From Prevotellaceae bacterium UBA4336 (GTDB lineage: Bacteria > Bacteroidota > Bacteroidia > Bacteroidales > Bacteroidaceae), in the NCBI GenBank assembly GCA_002394305.1, contig DGTM01000048.1, positions 23,331 through 70,243 of the forward strand: a stretch of DNA of 46,913 nt, given 5' to 3'. Positions 9,001 to 21,600 of this stretch are shown piece by piece (the stretch's first letter is position 1; each line of letters starts with the position of its first letter). Made by a program: the position numbers and the translations under genes. The notes beneath the pieces are model-generated. The model saw only the letters and a list, made by a program, of their open reading frames with translations, did no database searches and was not told the DNA's origin.

Positions 9001-12000
9001 TCCGTACCGATGGTGCCGCCCGTGATGGTGATGGTTGTTGAGCCGCCTTCGACATTCTCACCATTTTTATAAGGTATCACGGCACCAAGCTCGCCGCCAC
9101 CATAGACGTTGCCCATAATCCAGGCGTCGCCGCCGATGGTCAGCGTGGTGCTCTTCACGTTGCCAAGCTTCTTCCAGTCGATTGCAGACGTCAGGTTGCC
9201 GCCCTCATCGTAAGTAGAGATGGGTGTCACGCCATCCAGCTTATAGTAGCGTCCCATGCCGCCGGCATAGACGTTGCCGCCCTTGGTGTGCAGCAGGCGG
9301 TTGTCGGCATCCAGCTCGGTGTACGGCATGTTGGCCTTGGCTGCTGCCAGGTCGTCGCCCGTAACGCCGGGAGCAATGTACTTGAACTCGTTCTTGTTGC
9401 CGATGGTGCCGCCGGTGATTTCCATGTCGACGTAGCCGCGTTTGAAATCGGAGATAGGCGTAGTGCCGTCGCGGTCAAAGTTGTCTGGTCGCATCGTACC
9501 GTAGAAACCTGTTTCTCCTTCCAAATACAGCCCGTAGCCCACGGAGCCCAGACGTCCGCCGCCATAGACGCTGCCCAGCATCTCGCCGCCCTTGATCTTC
9601 AGGGTGACGCTGCCCGACACGTTGCCTGCCGTATAGGCATCGCCACTGAAGCCACGCCCGCCGCCGAAGACGTTGCCCTCGACGTACGAAGTGCCCCAGG
9701 TGCCAATCTTCGGCCCGGTGCCGTCGTCGTTGCCGATGTTCATATAGACGTTGCGCATGACGTGGCCGTCCTCGCCGCCGCCAAAGACGGAACCGTAGAC
9801 GGTGCCGCCCAGGACGTCGACATAGGCATTCATCACGTCGGTGCTGCGGTTGAAGTAGACGCGCTGGTCGCCCTTGCCGCCGCCGAAGAGGTAGCAGGTG
9901 ACGGGGTGAGCCGCAATCTCACTGAGCGTGCGGGGTACGCCGAGCGTGCCGCCCGTCATCGTGACGTGGGTGTCGCCACCCATGCTCGACATCTCGCAGC
10001 CGCCATACAGACTGGTCAGGATGTGGCCGCCGGTCACCTCCACCCGACTGTTGCCTTCCACCTTTCCGGCATTGTCGTTCCATTCGCCAGGCTCATAGGG
10101 GAAGAAGCCGGAGCCGCCGCCGAAGACGCTGCCGTAGAAGGTACGTCCGCTGCTGGCTACCCTCTTGCCGCCCTTTGAGTTATATCCCGAGGCACCTTCA
10201 AAGATGTCGTAGGAGGACCAGGTGTCGTTCTTGCCATCGTCGTCAGTGTCCTCGCCGAACGGCCAGCTGGCGCACTCTGGCAGGGATGAAGTGAACATGC
10301 CCGAGGCGGCTGCCCTAAGTGCCACCTCCTCGGGAGCCGATGCGTCTATGTCGGGGTCGCCCTCCACGAACAGGTGGCCGGCCTCCCATTCCGCATCGGT
10401 ATAGCGGCGGTTCACGCCTCGGTCTACCAGGATGTGGCCGCTGCCGTCCTTACTCAGGATGTGGCCGTTGCCTATCTGGCAGTCGCCGCCAATCTTCACG
10501 CCTGCATCGTGCAGCACATGGCCGTTCTCGCCGCCGCCGAAGACGCAGCCCTTCACCCAGGCCGTGCCGTCGATGATGACCTCGGTGTTGTCGCAGTAGG
10601 CATCGTTGTCGTTGGCCGGCAGGTTCGTGCCCTTGCCGCCGCCGAAGACGTGGCCGAAGTCATCGGGCATGTCATCGGCAGGAATATTGCCGCCGTCCAC
10701 ATGGTACATCTTCATGTCGTCGGGGCCTATCTCGCCGTTCTTGATGACGATGCGGGCGATGCCGGTACCTTCGACGCACGAGGTGGGCTTGCCGTCGGGG
10801 ATGCTGTTGCTTCCGTCAGCATCGAACGTGAAGTTGCCCACATGACCCATCCTGCCTCCGCCATAGACGTTGCCGACGATGAAGGCCTCCTTGCGGACGA
10901 TGTCCTCCGTGACGTGCGTCTCCGGGTTGTACCACGAACCTGTGCCTATCTCTACGGTTGTATTGCCTATCACGTCGGCCTCGCTGCCGCCACCATAGAT
11001 GTTGCCGATGGTGCCTATCTTGAGCTTGGCATTACCCTTGTTGACGCCTTCCTCCTTGACAGTGCCTATCACCACGTAGTCATCGTATCGGGTCTTTGCC
11101 TCGCTGTTCTCGGTATAGTTCGTCGTCAGCGTGTGACTGCCGACAGTGAAGTCTTCCGGTTTCTCCGTCACATACTTGGACGTCACCATGCCCTCCTCCA
11201 TGTTCACATTGACGGTAGGATTGCCGATGACCACGGCCTTGTAGCCGCCGCCATAGACATCGCCTATCTTCGTGGCCGAAATGATGTTGACGCGCGGGTC
11301 GGCCTTGGGGAAACCGTAGAGGCCGGCTTCAATCAAGGCATTGTTCACGGCCGTCTGGTCGTTCTTGTCAACGCCGTCAAGGGCCGTGTCGCGGGCTTTC
11401 TCGAACTCTTCCTTGGTGCGCGGCGACCTATCCGTATTATATCCGTAGATGGAATAGTTAGCCTCGTAGCCGCAGCCGTACAGTTCGTCGATGATGATGG
11501 GCTTGCATCCGTTCTCTATGATGTTGACGGTGATGGAGCCGCTCACGTTGCCGCCCTGGTCATTGCCGCCGATCACCTTGCCATAGACACCGTTAGTGAT
11601 GGTCAGGACGATGTCGTTGTTGACGTCGGCATTCGTGTTGCCGCCGAATACCTTGGCCATGTAGTCCACGCACTTCACCAGCATTTGGGCCTGTCCGTCG
11701 ATGAGGGCTTTGTTGCCGCCGCCGTAGGTGTGGTCGATTTCTGACGGGCAGTCGGTGATCGACTCGTAGGATGACATAGCCAGGATGCGGATGTTACCCT
11801 TGATGTTACTGCCGCCGTAGGCGTTGTGTATGCGTCCGCCATAGACTTCGGTGTGCGCCTCGCCCGTACCGTACGAATAGTTGGCGATACGGTACTCCTT
11901 GTTAGAGGCGTTGTCATTCTCGATGGCCTTGTAGGGTTTCGCCTCTGTTCCTTTGCCGTGGGTGTCTTCGACGTAGCCTGTCTCTCCGACCTTGACGTAG

Positions 12001-12600
12001 TGGGCATAGTTCTTGTAGCCCACGTTGGCACCCGGGTTCTCGTACCACTTGCCGTCGCTGAGCTGGTAGTTGTCATAGCCGTTGCCGCCGCCGAAGAGCT
12101 CGTCTATCTCATAGCATCCGTAGACGTAGAGCTTGGAGGCCGGCGTCGGGGCAGCGTTGCCGTTGCCATACACCTGCTTGATGCTGGTCACCTCACAACC
12201 GTCGATGATTACCTCCGCAAAGGCTGTGGCCTTCGTGGCCTCATTGTCCGAGAAGGCGTCCGTCGGGAAATATGAAGCCAGGTTGCCGCCGCCATAGACG
12301 GCCTGCACATCGTATTTCTTCAGCGAGATGGAATCGCGCATTTCGCTGAGGGCACGCTCCTTCGTTTCCTCGGAGGCGCTTCCGTCAGTGAGTACGTCTG
12401 TGTATTTCTTCACGTTTGCGCCGACAGCCTCGGCAATCGTCGTCAGGCCTGCGTAACTGCTGATGGTGTAGTTGTCGATGTTGTCGTACTTGGCGAATTT
12501 GTCTCCGTTTGTGGACTTGGTTCTGTGGCGCGTGGCATAGACGTGTACCAGCACATGTCCCTTCGGCGAGCCGTTCATGTCGTTGCAGCCAAAGATGCGA
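6066..12600 (-). repeat. Super-module 3 of the 5522-aa protein (~2,170 aa)
   Basis: This unit begins at GCNDMNGSPKGH. It repeats the landmark order of super-module 2: TSIKQVYGNGNAA, GVPRTLSEIAAHP, GTWGTSYVEGNVFGGG, GKGNYSGGADDYS, AGSGIGEYAFDFNGD and SSIWTLVNV. It is about 1 kb longer owing to extra modules in its middle. A shorter related unit precedes both, starting near 21450 at GANNWNGTPKGH. Confidence 0.7.
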
Positions 12601-15600
12601 CCTACGGAGCAGCCCCTGTCTCCCTTGCCGATCACACCTTCATTCAGCAGCACAGTGGCATTGCCGCCGATGTTGGCCTCCACCTCGCCTGTACCATCGG
12701 CAGTCTTGATGCCCTTGCCGCCGCCGTAGGCGTCGTGCAGGATGTCGCCGCCCGTCAGGTTGACATGGGTGCTCTGCTTGACCGTGCCCAACTCGCCGCC
12801 GCCATATACATTATTATATATGGTGCCGCCGCTGATGTTCACTTCCGTCCAGATGGAGGTGGCGAACATCGGGTTCTCCCCGGCCACCAGCTCTGCCTCG
12901 CCTCGGCTGGCGCCGAAGACGTTGCCGCCATAGCCTTCCTGACCAATCGTGCCGCCGCTGATGCTGACGGTGTTCTGCGACTGCTTGCCAGCGCCATGAC
13001 CATCTGCAGTATCACCCTTCTTATAGGGTTCATAGTCCTGCCTGTAGAACTTGGGCATGCCCGTACCGGCTACCGAGCCGCCGCCATAGACGTTGCGGTG
13101 GATGATGCCGCCCCGGATATCGACTTCGCTGAAGCGGGCCACGCAGCCAGCCAAGAAGCTGAGACCAACGTCGGTATGGGTCTCCTCGACACCGTCGCCA
13201 TCGCTGTCGAAACTATAGGTATCAACTGGTTCGCCTGGATCATACTTTTTATTGCCGTTCTTATCAGTATAAGTATAGTGGTCGCCGTCATAGTCAAAGA
13301 CAAACTGGCCGATACCGGAGCCAGAGCCATAGACATTGCCGCGAAGCTTCCACTGCAGATTGTTAAGGTCGGAAGTGCCGACTGCTGTCTTGTTGGCATC
13401 GTTGTAGGCATTGCCAATCTCGCCGCTGAAGACGGTCACCTTGGCGTCACGGCGCATGTGGCCGTCCTGTCCGCCGCCATAGACAGAGCCATAGATGCGG
13501 GGCGCACTATTGTCACCGCCCTCTGTGCCGATGGTGATTTTGGCCTCGTTGATGTTGCCCACATGGAAGGTGGGATTGTAGTCGTGAACCGGCTGGTTGA
13601 AGATGTTGGGCGCTGCTTCGCCTCGCGAACCGCCGAAGACGTTGCCTGTCGGCAGTCCGTCCTTTTCGCCGGTGGCCGTTCCGACCTCGCCGCCTGTGAT
13701 GGTGATGGTGGCCTTACCGCTTTCGAGGAAAGCTATGCTGTTGGCGTTGGACTTGTCCCACAGGTTGCCTTCAGTAGCCTCGCCATAGCCACACATGTTG
13801 CCGAACTTAGAGTAGTCGTCTGCACCGCCGGCATAGTTGCCCTTGCCTACGGATGCCATGTTGCCGCCGCCGTAGATGTTGCGCATCACGTAGCCGCCTG
13901 TCATCTCGACCTCCGTATTGCCATACACCTTGCCGGACGTGATACTGTAAACCTCGGCATCGTACTCTGTCGCGCCTTTGTCCTTCCAGTTCTTCAGCTT
14001 CGTATTGTATTTGTCCTTACCCTTGCCGCCGCCGTAGAGGGCATGACCTATCAAGCCACTGGCGAGTGTTACCTTGGTGTCCTTATAGACGTGGCCGTTC
14101 TCACCGCCGCCATAGACGGAACCGGCTATGCAGTCGGGAGCCGTCCCCTTGCTGCTGACACTGACGCCGGTCACGTAATTTCCCGGGGTTGCGGTGCTGG
14201 ACGTATAGTCGACCGTTACCACCGCCTCCTTTACGTTGGCACAGAAGGCATAGTCGTACCTGTCGCCGACACTTCCCTTGCCGCCGCCATAGACATCGCC
14301 ATTGTCTTCCCTCAATTCCTTCTTCTCCTCTTCTGTCAGACTGGTGTCGCTACCCATATAGTCCTTGCCGGTGATGCCGATGCGTCCGCCGGTGATTGTC
14401 ACCGTGGCCCTGCCGCCGACATTATCCTGTCCGCCGCCTACGGCAGGGAGGTCCGTCGGAGCCGCCGCGATGTACTCATATTTGTAGGGCCAGCTCAGGG
14501 CAAACTCCTTGGTCAGGTCAACATGCTTCACGATATTGGCGTATGAAAACTTCCTCTCCACCCCGTTGTCGTTATAGGTGAATTCGCCGCCGGCCTTTTC
14601 AATTACGTTGTAGTTTATCAGGCCCACAGAGGCAAGATTGCCACCGCCATAGACATTCCGCTTCACCCAGCCGCCCTTGATGTTGACGTAGGTGTTTCCG
14701 GAGACACAGCCTGCCCACTGCATCGGTGTGAAGGTGTAGAACATGCTCGGGATAGAGCTGTAGCCGCCAGCCACGATGGTGGTCGCCGTCTTGTTGTCCT
14801 CGCTGCCGTATCCGCTGCCGAACACGTTGCCGTTGATGGTTCCGCTGTAGACCGTCACCGTGGTGCGGTTACGCACTACGCCGTACTCGCCGCCGCCATA
14901 GACGGAACCGATGATGAGGGGGCCTTCCGTAGCATCCTTCTCGGTGCCGATGTTCACCTCTGTCAGCTTCGCCACAGCCAGCTTGGGCCACAATGGGTTG
15001 GTTTTTTTGCCATCGAGCAGCCCTATTCGTCCCATGCTGCCGCCAAAGACGTTGCCGCTGTACTTGGCGCCCTCGCCGGTAGCTCCGGCTTTGCCAATGG
15101 TGCCGCCGGTGATGTTGACGGTGACATGCCCGTGCTGCTCGTCGGCCTTGTCATCGGTGAGCTGCCCGTACGAGGGGTCCTCGGGCTCCGTGAAGCCAAT
15201 GCCCACCGATGCCAGACGGCCACCGCCATAGACGCTGCCAAGCATGGTGCCACCAGAGATGTTCACCCTCGCATTGCCACCGATAGAGCCGGCCGTCAGC
15301 GCTTCGCCCGAGAAGCCACGACCGCCGCCGAAGACATTGCCATCGACGTAGGAAGTGCCCCAGGTGCCTATCTTGGCACCCTCGCCGATGTTCACCATTG
15401 TACTGTCAAGCACGTGGCCGTCCTCACCGCCGCCGAATACGGAGCCGTAGATGATGCCGCCGGTGACGGTCACCTCCGTCTCGTTCACGTTGGTCCAGGT
15501 GTTGAAGTGGGTACGCTGGTCGCCCTTGCCTGCACCGAAGAGGTAGCAGGTCACGGGGTGGTCGGCAATCTGAGCCAAGGTGCGGGGCACGCCGATGGTG

Positions 15601-18600
15601 CCGCCCGACATGTTGATGGTGCACTTGCCGCCCACGTCGGTCGTCTCGTTGCCGCCATAGACGTTGGTCAGGATGTGTCCGCCGGTGATGTCCACCCTCG
15701 TATTGCCTTCTACCCATCCGGCCGAGCGCAGCCAGTCGTGCTTCTTATCGCCCTTGTCGACCTTCTCGTAGGGATAGTAGCCCGAGCCGCCGCCGAAGAC
15801 GTTGCCGTAGTAGGTGTGGCCGTCGGCACCCTCGTCGTCAGCCTCGTTGTTCTCGGCATCTCCATCATCTTCGTCCAGCAACGGCTCGAAGTACAGCGGG
15901 TCGTAGGGCAGATATTCCAAGACGCCATTCTTGACCTTACCGTAATCCCAGTGAGGACATTCGTCCAGGGCTGCGGCATCTATCTCTTCAGTCGTCTTTC
16001 CTATCGGGTCGATGAACTTGTCCTCTGCATAGCGCTTGGCCACATACGGGTCAGCAGTCGTTCCCGTTCCTGTTACGCTACCTTCGCCGCAACCAATCTG
16101 TCCGCCGTAAATCTTTACGGAAGTATTGCCACGCACACGTCCGTTCTCGCCACCGCCATATACCGAAGCCATGACGAGGGCCGTGCCGCTGATGGTGACA
16201 TCTGTCTCCTTGACGTAGGTATGGAAGTCGACATCAGGGTCGCTGTACGGGTCCTCCACCTCGCCACGGCCGGCGCCGAACACGAAGCCATAGTCCACGG
16301 GGCCGTTGCGCTCGCCGGTAGCCTTGAAGTAGTGTGCTGTGTTCTTCATGCCACCGTCAGCCAATGCCACCTCCACAGGGCCCACCTGTCCGCCGCTGAC
16401 GACGACGGTGCACTCGCCTGTACCATCAGCATAGGCATCGGGCTTACCGCCGAGGCAGCCGGCGTGGGTCGGGTGTCCGTCGGGAAGGACACGTGAAGTC
16501 ACGGTGCCCACCGAACCGCGCAGGCCGCCGCCATAGATGCCGTCGAAGACATAAGCTCCATCTACTTCCGGACGATTTCCGCCCGACATCGTCACCTTGG
16601 TGTTACCCAGCACATCGCCTCGGTTGCCGCCGCCATAGACGCTGCCGCCTATAGAGACACGCTCGTAGCCGGTGGTCCCAGAATAGTCCGCCGTGCAGAT
16701 GTTTACGGTCGTGTTGCCTGTGACATCGTCTAAATTGCACCCGCCGAACACATCGCCCTTGATATTGGCTCCAAGCACGTCATATTTATAGTACGTGTAA
16801 GTCTTCTCCACGTCATGGCCTTCTTTATCTTTGATGGTTTTGGTCTCGGTCCTCGTACTCTTATACTTCATGTGAACAGGTATGCGCCCGGTCTCTTCAT
16901 CCACTACGGGTTCATGGACCAGTTCTATCTCTTCTTCTGTTCCGATATTCACAGTCGTATTGCCTATTACCTTACCTTCATTGCCACCGCCATAGACATT
17001 GCCAATGGTTCCGATAGCAAGAGGAATTTCAAGAGAGATGTCCTTTCCGTCATACGTTCTTCCAGCCCACCAACCCTTAATCATGTTGATGTTCACCTCG
17101 GTGTCTCCCGTCACGTCGGCATGGTTGCAACCGCCATAGATATTGCCGATGCGGGTAGCTGCCTTGACGTTGACAGTTATATTGGGATTATCATTAGCAG
17201 CACCGAGGCCAGGATAGGGAGCATAGTTGCCGCCACCATACAGATTGTCTATGATAACAGGCTTACACTCTTCTGTTTCCTCTATATTGATGGTGATAGA
17301 GCCATTGATGAAGCCGCTGGTGTGGTTGCCGCCAAACACATTCGTGAAGATACCACTGGTAACAGTCATCGTGATGTTGCCAAAGATGCGGGCATTGTAG
17401 GAACCGGCATAGACATTCTTGATGTGCTCCTTGTTCACGTCATCATCTGGTAATCCTTCAAATTCGGAACAGTCTGAGATGGTAATTTCAATATCTCCCT
17501 TCACGTCAGCAGCCTTTCCGCCACCAAAGACGTCGGTAACACGCAGCTCACAATTATCATCACCGCCCACTCCGCTCTTGTTAAGATGTGTGGTTCCTTC
17601 TACGGTGCCTCTCTCGTAACTACCTCCAAAGGCACTATGCAGATAGCCTCCGTAAAGGTTGACATAGCTGTCGCCTACTGCTGCACCTGGGCTTTCCACC
17701 CACTTCTCTTCTGCACGCGACCAGAAGGGCTCGCTACCGTTGCCTCCGCCAAAGGCCGTTTCTATCTCAAAGCTGCCATAAACATTGACATGTGTCTCGG
17801 GGACACGTGCCGCATTACCGCCGCCAAAGACGAACTGAATACTGGTGCGTTCGCAACCGTGAATGTCTACTTGCGATGTCTTTCCATCGGCTGGCTCATA
17901 GTCTGACAGATTACCGCCGCCATAGACATTCTGTATTTCATAGATACCATATTCGTGACTCTTGCCTTCTTCCGGAGTCGTGGACCAAACCGTCACATTG
18001 ATATTGCCCTTGGGCGTTCCCTCCTTATTGTTGGCACCAAACACACAACCCTTGGTATATACGTTGCCCGTCGTGGTTGTATAGTGTATGTTGTCCTCTG
18101 CGTCCTTGTACGAACCTTGGTATTCATGGGATTCGTATGCCCTTAGGAATCGTGCCGTTCCCGTTCCATCTTCTTTGTTGACGGTGACTGCTATATCGCC
18201 ATAAACCTTTGGTTCGATTGCCGGGGTATAGCCAGGATTGCCCACAGTACCTACCTCATGTTGTCCGAGTGCACCGCCATAGACGTTGCCCACAGTGCCA
18301 CTCGTCAGGGTGATGTTGGTCTTGTAGGTGGTACTGCCTTCCGCGTTCATTCCTGCGGCCCAAGTGCCCGTGCCGCTGTCCCAGTTGGCCGTGTTGGTGT
18401 TTGCCAGAGCGCCGCCGCCATAGACATCGTCTGTCACCGTGCCGCCGGTGATGTTGACATCAATGCCGCCTGCCACCTCGGCACTGAGGCCGCCGCCAAA
18501 GACGTTGCCGATGGTGCCGCCAGAGATGTTCACCTGCAGGTTCTGCGGGTTGACGGCATCGGTGTAGCTGTATGTCGCCTGGTTGCCGCCGCCATAGGCA

Positions 18601-21600
18601 TTGCCGATGGTGCCGCCGCTGACGTTGACCGTCACCGTGCTTTGCGGTGCGCCGTTCACGTTGTTGCAGCCGAACACGCGGTCTGCACTGCCGCTGCTGA
18701 CGGCCACCGTGACCGGTCCCTTCACGTCTGCCGCAACGGTATTGCTTCCCAAGCCGCCGCCATAGAGGTCGCCGGCAATGGTTGCTCCTGCCAGAGTCAC
18801 ATTGGTCACATAAGTCTTATAGGTCTCATTAGTCCCATCGTACTGCGTGTTCGTCCTTGCCAAAGCGCCGCCGCCATAGACATCATGCTTCACTTCGCCA
18901 CCCGTCAGGCTGACGGTCACGGCTTTCTTGACGATACCGGCCTGGCCGCCACCAAAGGCGCTGCCCCAGACGGTGCCGCCGCTGATGTTCAGCTCCGTGG
19001 TGCCGACATGGGCCTGACTGCTTTCGGCCAGAGCCTCGTCGCCCTTTGCTGCGGCATAGACAAAGCCATTGTCCGTGCCGTCCACGCCCACAGTGCCACC
19101 GGCGATGGTGACTGATGTGCCACCCTCCACGGAACCCATAGCGCCTGCGCCATAGACGTTGTGTACCACCAGACCGCCGTCGATGAGCACTGTGGCATTG
19201 CGCTGGACAATGCCGGACCAGGGGTTGTAGGTGTCCCGCGTGCCATCGTTATTCGAATCGTACTGGTCCGTGCCGCAACCGCCGCCATAGACGTTGCCAC
19301 GCAAAGCGTAAGATGCGCCGCCGTCAATGCTGGTGTCGGTGATGCCAATAGTACCGCTATGGATGATGACCTCGGTGTTCTGGTAGGTGTGGCCGTTCTC
19401 GCCGCTGCCGTAGACGGAGCCCTTGACATGCGGGGCCCCAGTAGTCTTATAGGACTCATAGGTCCCATAGGACTTATAGGGTTCATTGGCCTTCTGAGTC
19501 TCGAAATCAGCTTCCGACAGTCCAATGGTGACGTGAGTATTGTTCACCCATGCCAGATAGTCGTTGGGATCACGGGCCGGCTCACCCGTGGGCTTTGCCA
19601 CATCGCCGCGCGAAGAGCCGAACACCATGCCGTTCTCCTTGCCGTCTGTGCCGATGGTTCCGCCCGCAATGGTGATTGTGGCATCGCCCGTATTGTTCGC
19701 ACAGATTGTAGCACCTGTACCTTCGTCGTACGAGTAGGTGCCCACCGAACCGTAGGCACCGCCACCATATATGTTATGCAGGACTTTACCGCCGGTGACG
19801 GCGATGTTTGTGTTACCCTGTACAAGTCCGAACTTGGTGTCGCTGCTGTTGCCGAGGCCACCGCCATAGACGTTGCCGTATGTAGCTTCGCCCTGGCCTG
19901 CTGTGCCGATGATGCCGCCGCTGACGTTGACATGGGTGTCGCCGCCCACCTGCGACAGCTCGCCGCCACCGTAGACGCTCTTGAACACAGAGCCGCCAGC
20001 TATCTGCATCGTCGTGCTGCCGGTCACCAAAGCAGAATTGGCATCGTCGGGCTTACCCTTGCCTGCGCCGAAGACGTTGCCGGTAATGCGTGCGCCCTGC
20101 ACAGCCTTCTCCTCCTGATTGCTCTCGGGAATGGAAGCGCCCATGTCGGACCTCACCTTGACGGTGCTTTCCGTGCAGATGTTCACCCTTGTGTCGCCCA
20201 CGACGTTTGCCTCCTGGCCGCCGCCATAGACATTGGAGATGTCGCCCAAGGCATTCTTATCTCCGTCTTCGCCCGGTGTGTCGTCGCGGTCGATGCGCTC
20301 GGCATATTTGCCTGCAATCATGTTGACGTTCACCGTCGGACTGCCATACATCACGGCTCCCGCACCGAGGCCGCCGCCGAACATGCCGCCCAGGTCCTCG
20401 CCGGAGGTCTTGCCGATGCGGGTGCAGGAGACGACGTTCAGGATGGGGTCGCGGTAGAGCTGGGTCTCGGAGTAATTCGTGGTGGGGGGATTGACGGCAG
20501 TGCCGTCGGTCAGGGATGTGCGGGCCACCAGCGTGCCGTCCACGTCCTTCTTATAGCCATATACCGAGTAGGCAGCCTGATTGCCGCCCAGGTAGAGTGC
20601 GTCTATCTCCAGGGGGTCACAGCCCGTTTCCTCGATGGTGACAGTGATGGGGCCCTGGATGGTTCCGGCTATGTTGTTGCCGCCGAAGACGCCCTTGAAG
20701 CTTCCGCTGGTGACGACGAGGTCCACGCCGCCATTCACATGGGCGTTACGGGCACCGCCATAGACGTAGTCCATGTTCTTCACACATCCCAGTATCAGCG
20801 TCACGTCGCCATCCTGCTCGGCCTCGTTGCCGGCGCCGTAGATTTCCTTGACGTCGCGCTCGGCGCAACAGTCGTACCCGCTGTAGGCACTGGCGTCGGG
20901 CATGGTGATGGCTGTGCCGCCGCGCACGTTGCCCTTCGTGTTGCTGCCGCCGAATATATAATGTATATGGCCGCCCACGAGCTTCGTCTCTGCCTTGCCG
21001 GTGCCGTAGTTCGCTGGTGTGCCGCTATTGTTGTATATACCGATGTTTGCACCTGGGTTGACGAAGGTGTTTGTGCTCTTACCGTTACCGCCGCCAAACA
21101 TATAGTGAATGATGTAGCTGCCCGTCACGGTGACGTCGGTGGCAGGCACGGCTGCGGCATTGCCGCCGCCATAGACATATTCTATACTGGTCAGGTCGCA
21201 GCCCTCAATGATGACCTCTGCCGTAGCTTTCTCCACAAGGGCCTTGTTCCCCTCCACGCTGGTGTCGAGGATGGCGTTGGTCGGGATGTAGTCGGCCTGG
21301 TTGCCGCCGCCATAGACCGCCGCCACGTCGTAGGTGGTGCGGTTGTCGCGTGCCACATTCGTATCCTTCGTGCTGTCCACGGTACGCTTCACATGCACCT
21401 TGACGTGTCCCTTGGGCGTACCGTTCCAGTTGTTCGCGCCGAAGACTTGGCCTGTCAGGGGCATGCGGTTCTCGCCCACGCCGGTATAAGAGCATACGAG
21501 CTTTGCGCCGTCGAGCACCACGGTGACATCGCCGCCCACGAAGGACTCTACGCCTTCCACGGCCTCCACTGCGGGCACATAGCCCGGGTCGCCCTCCGTG

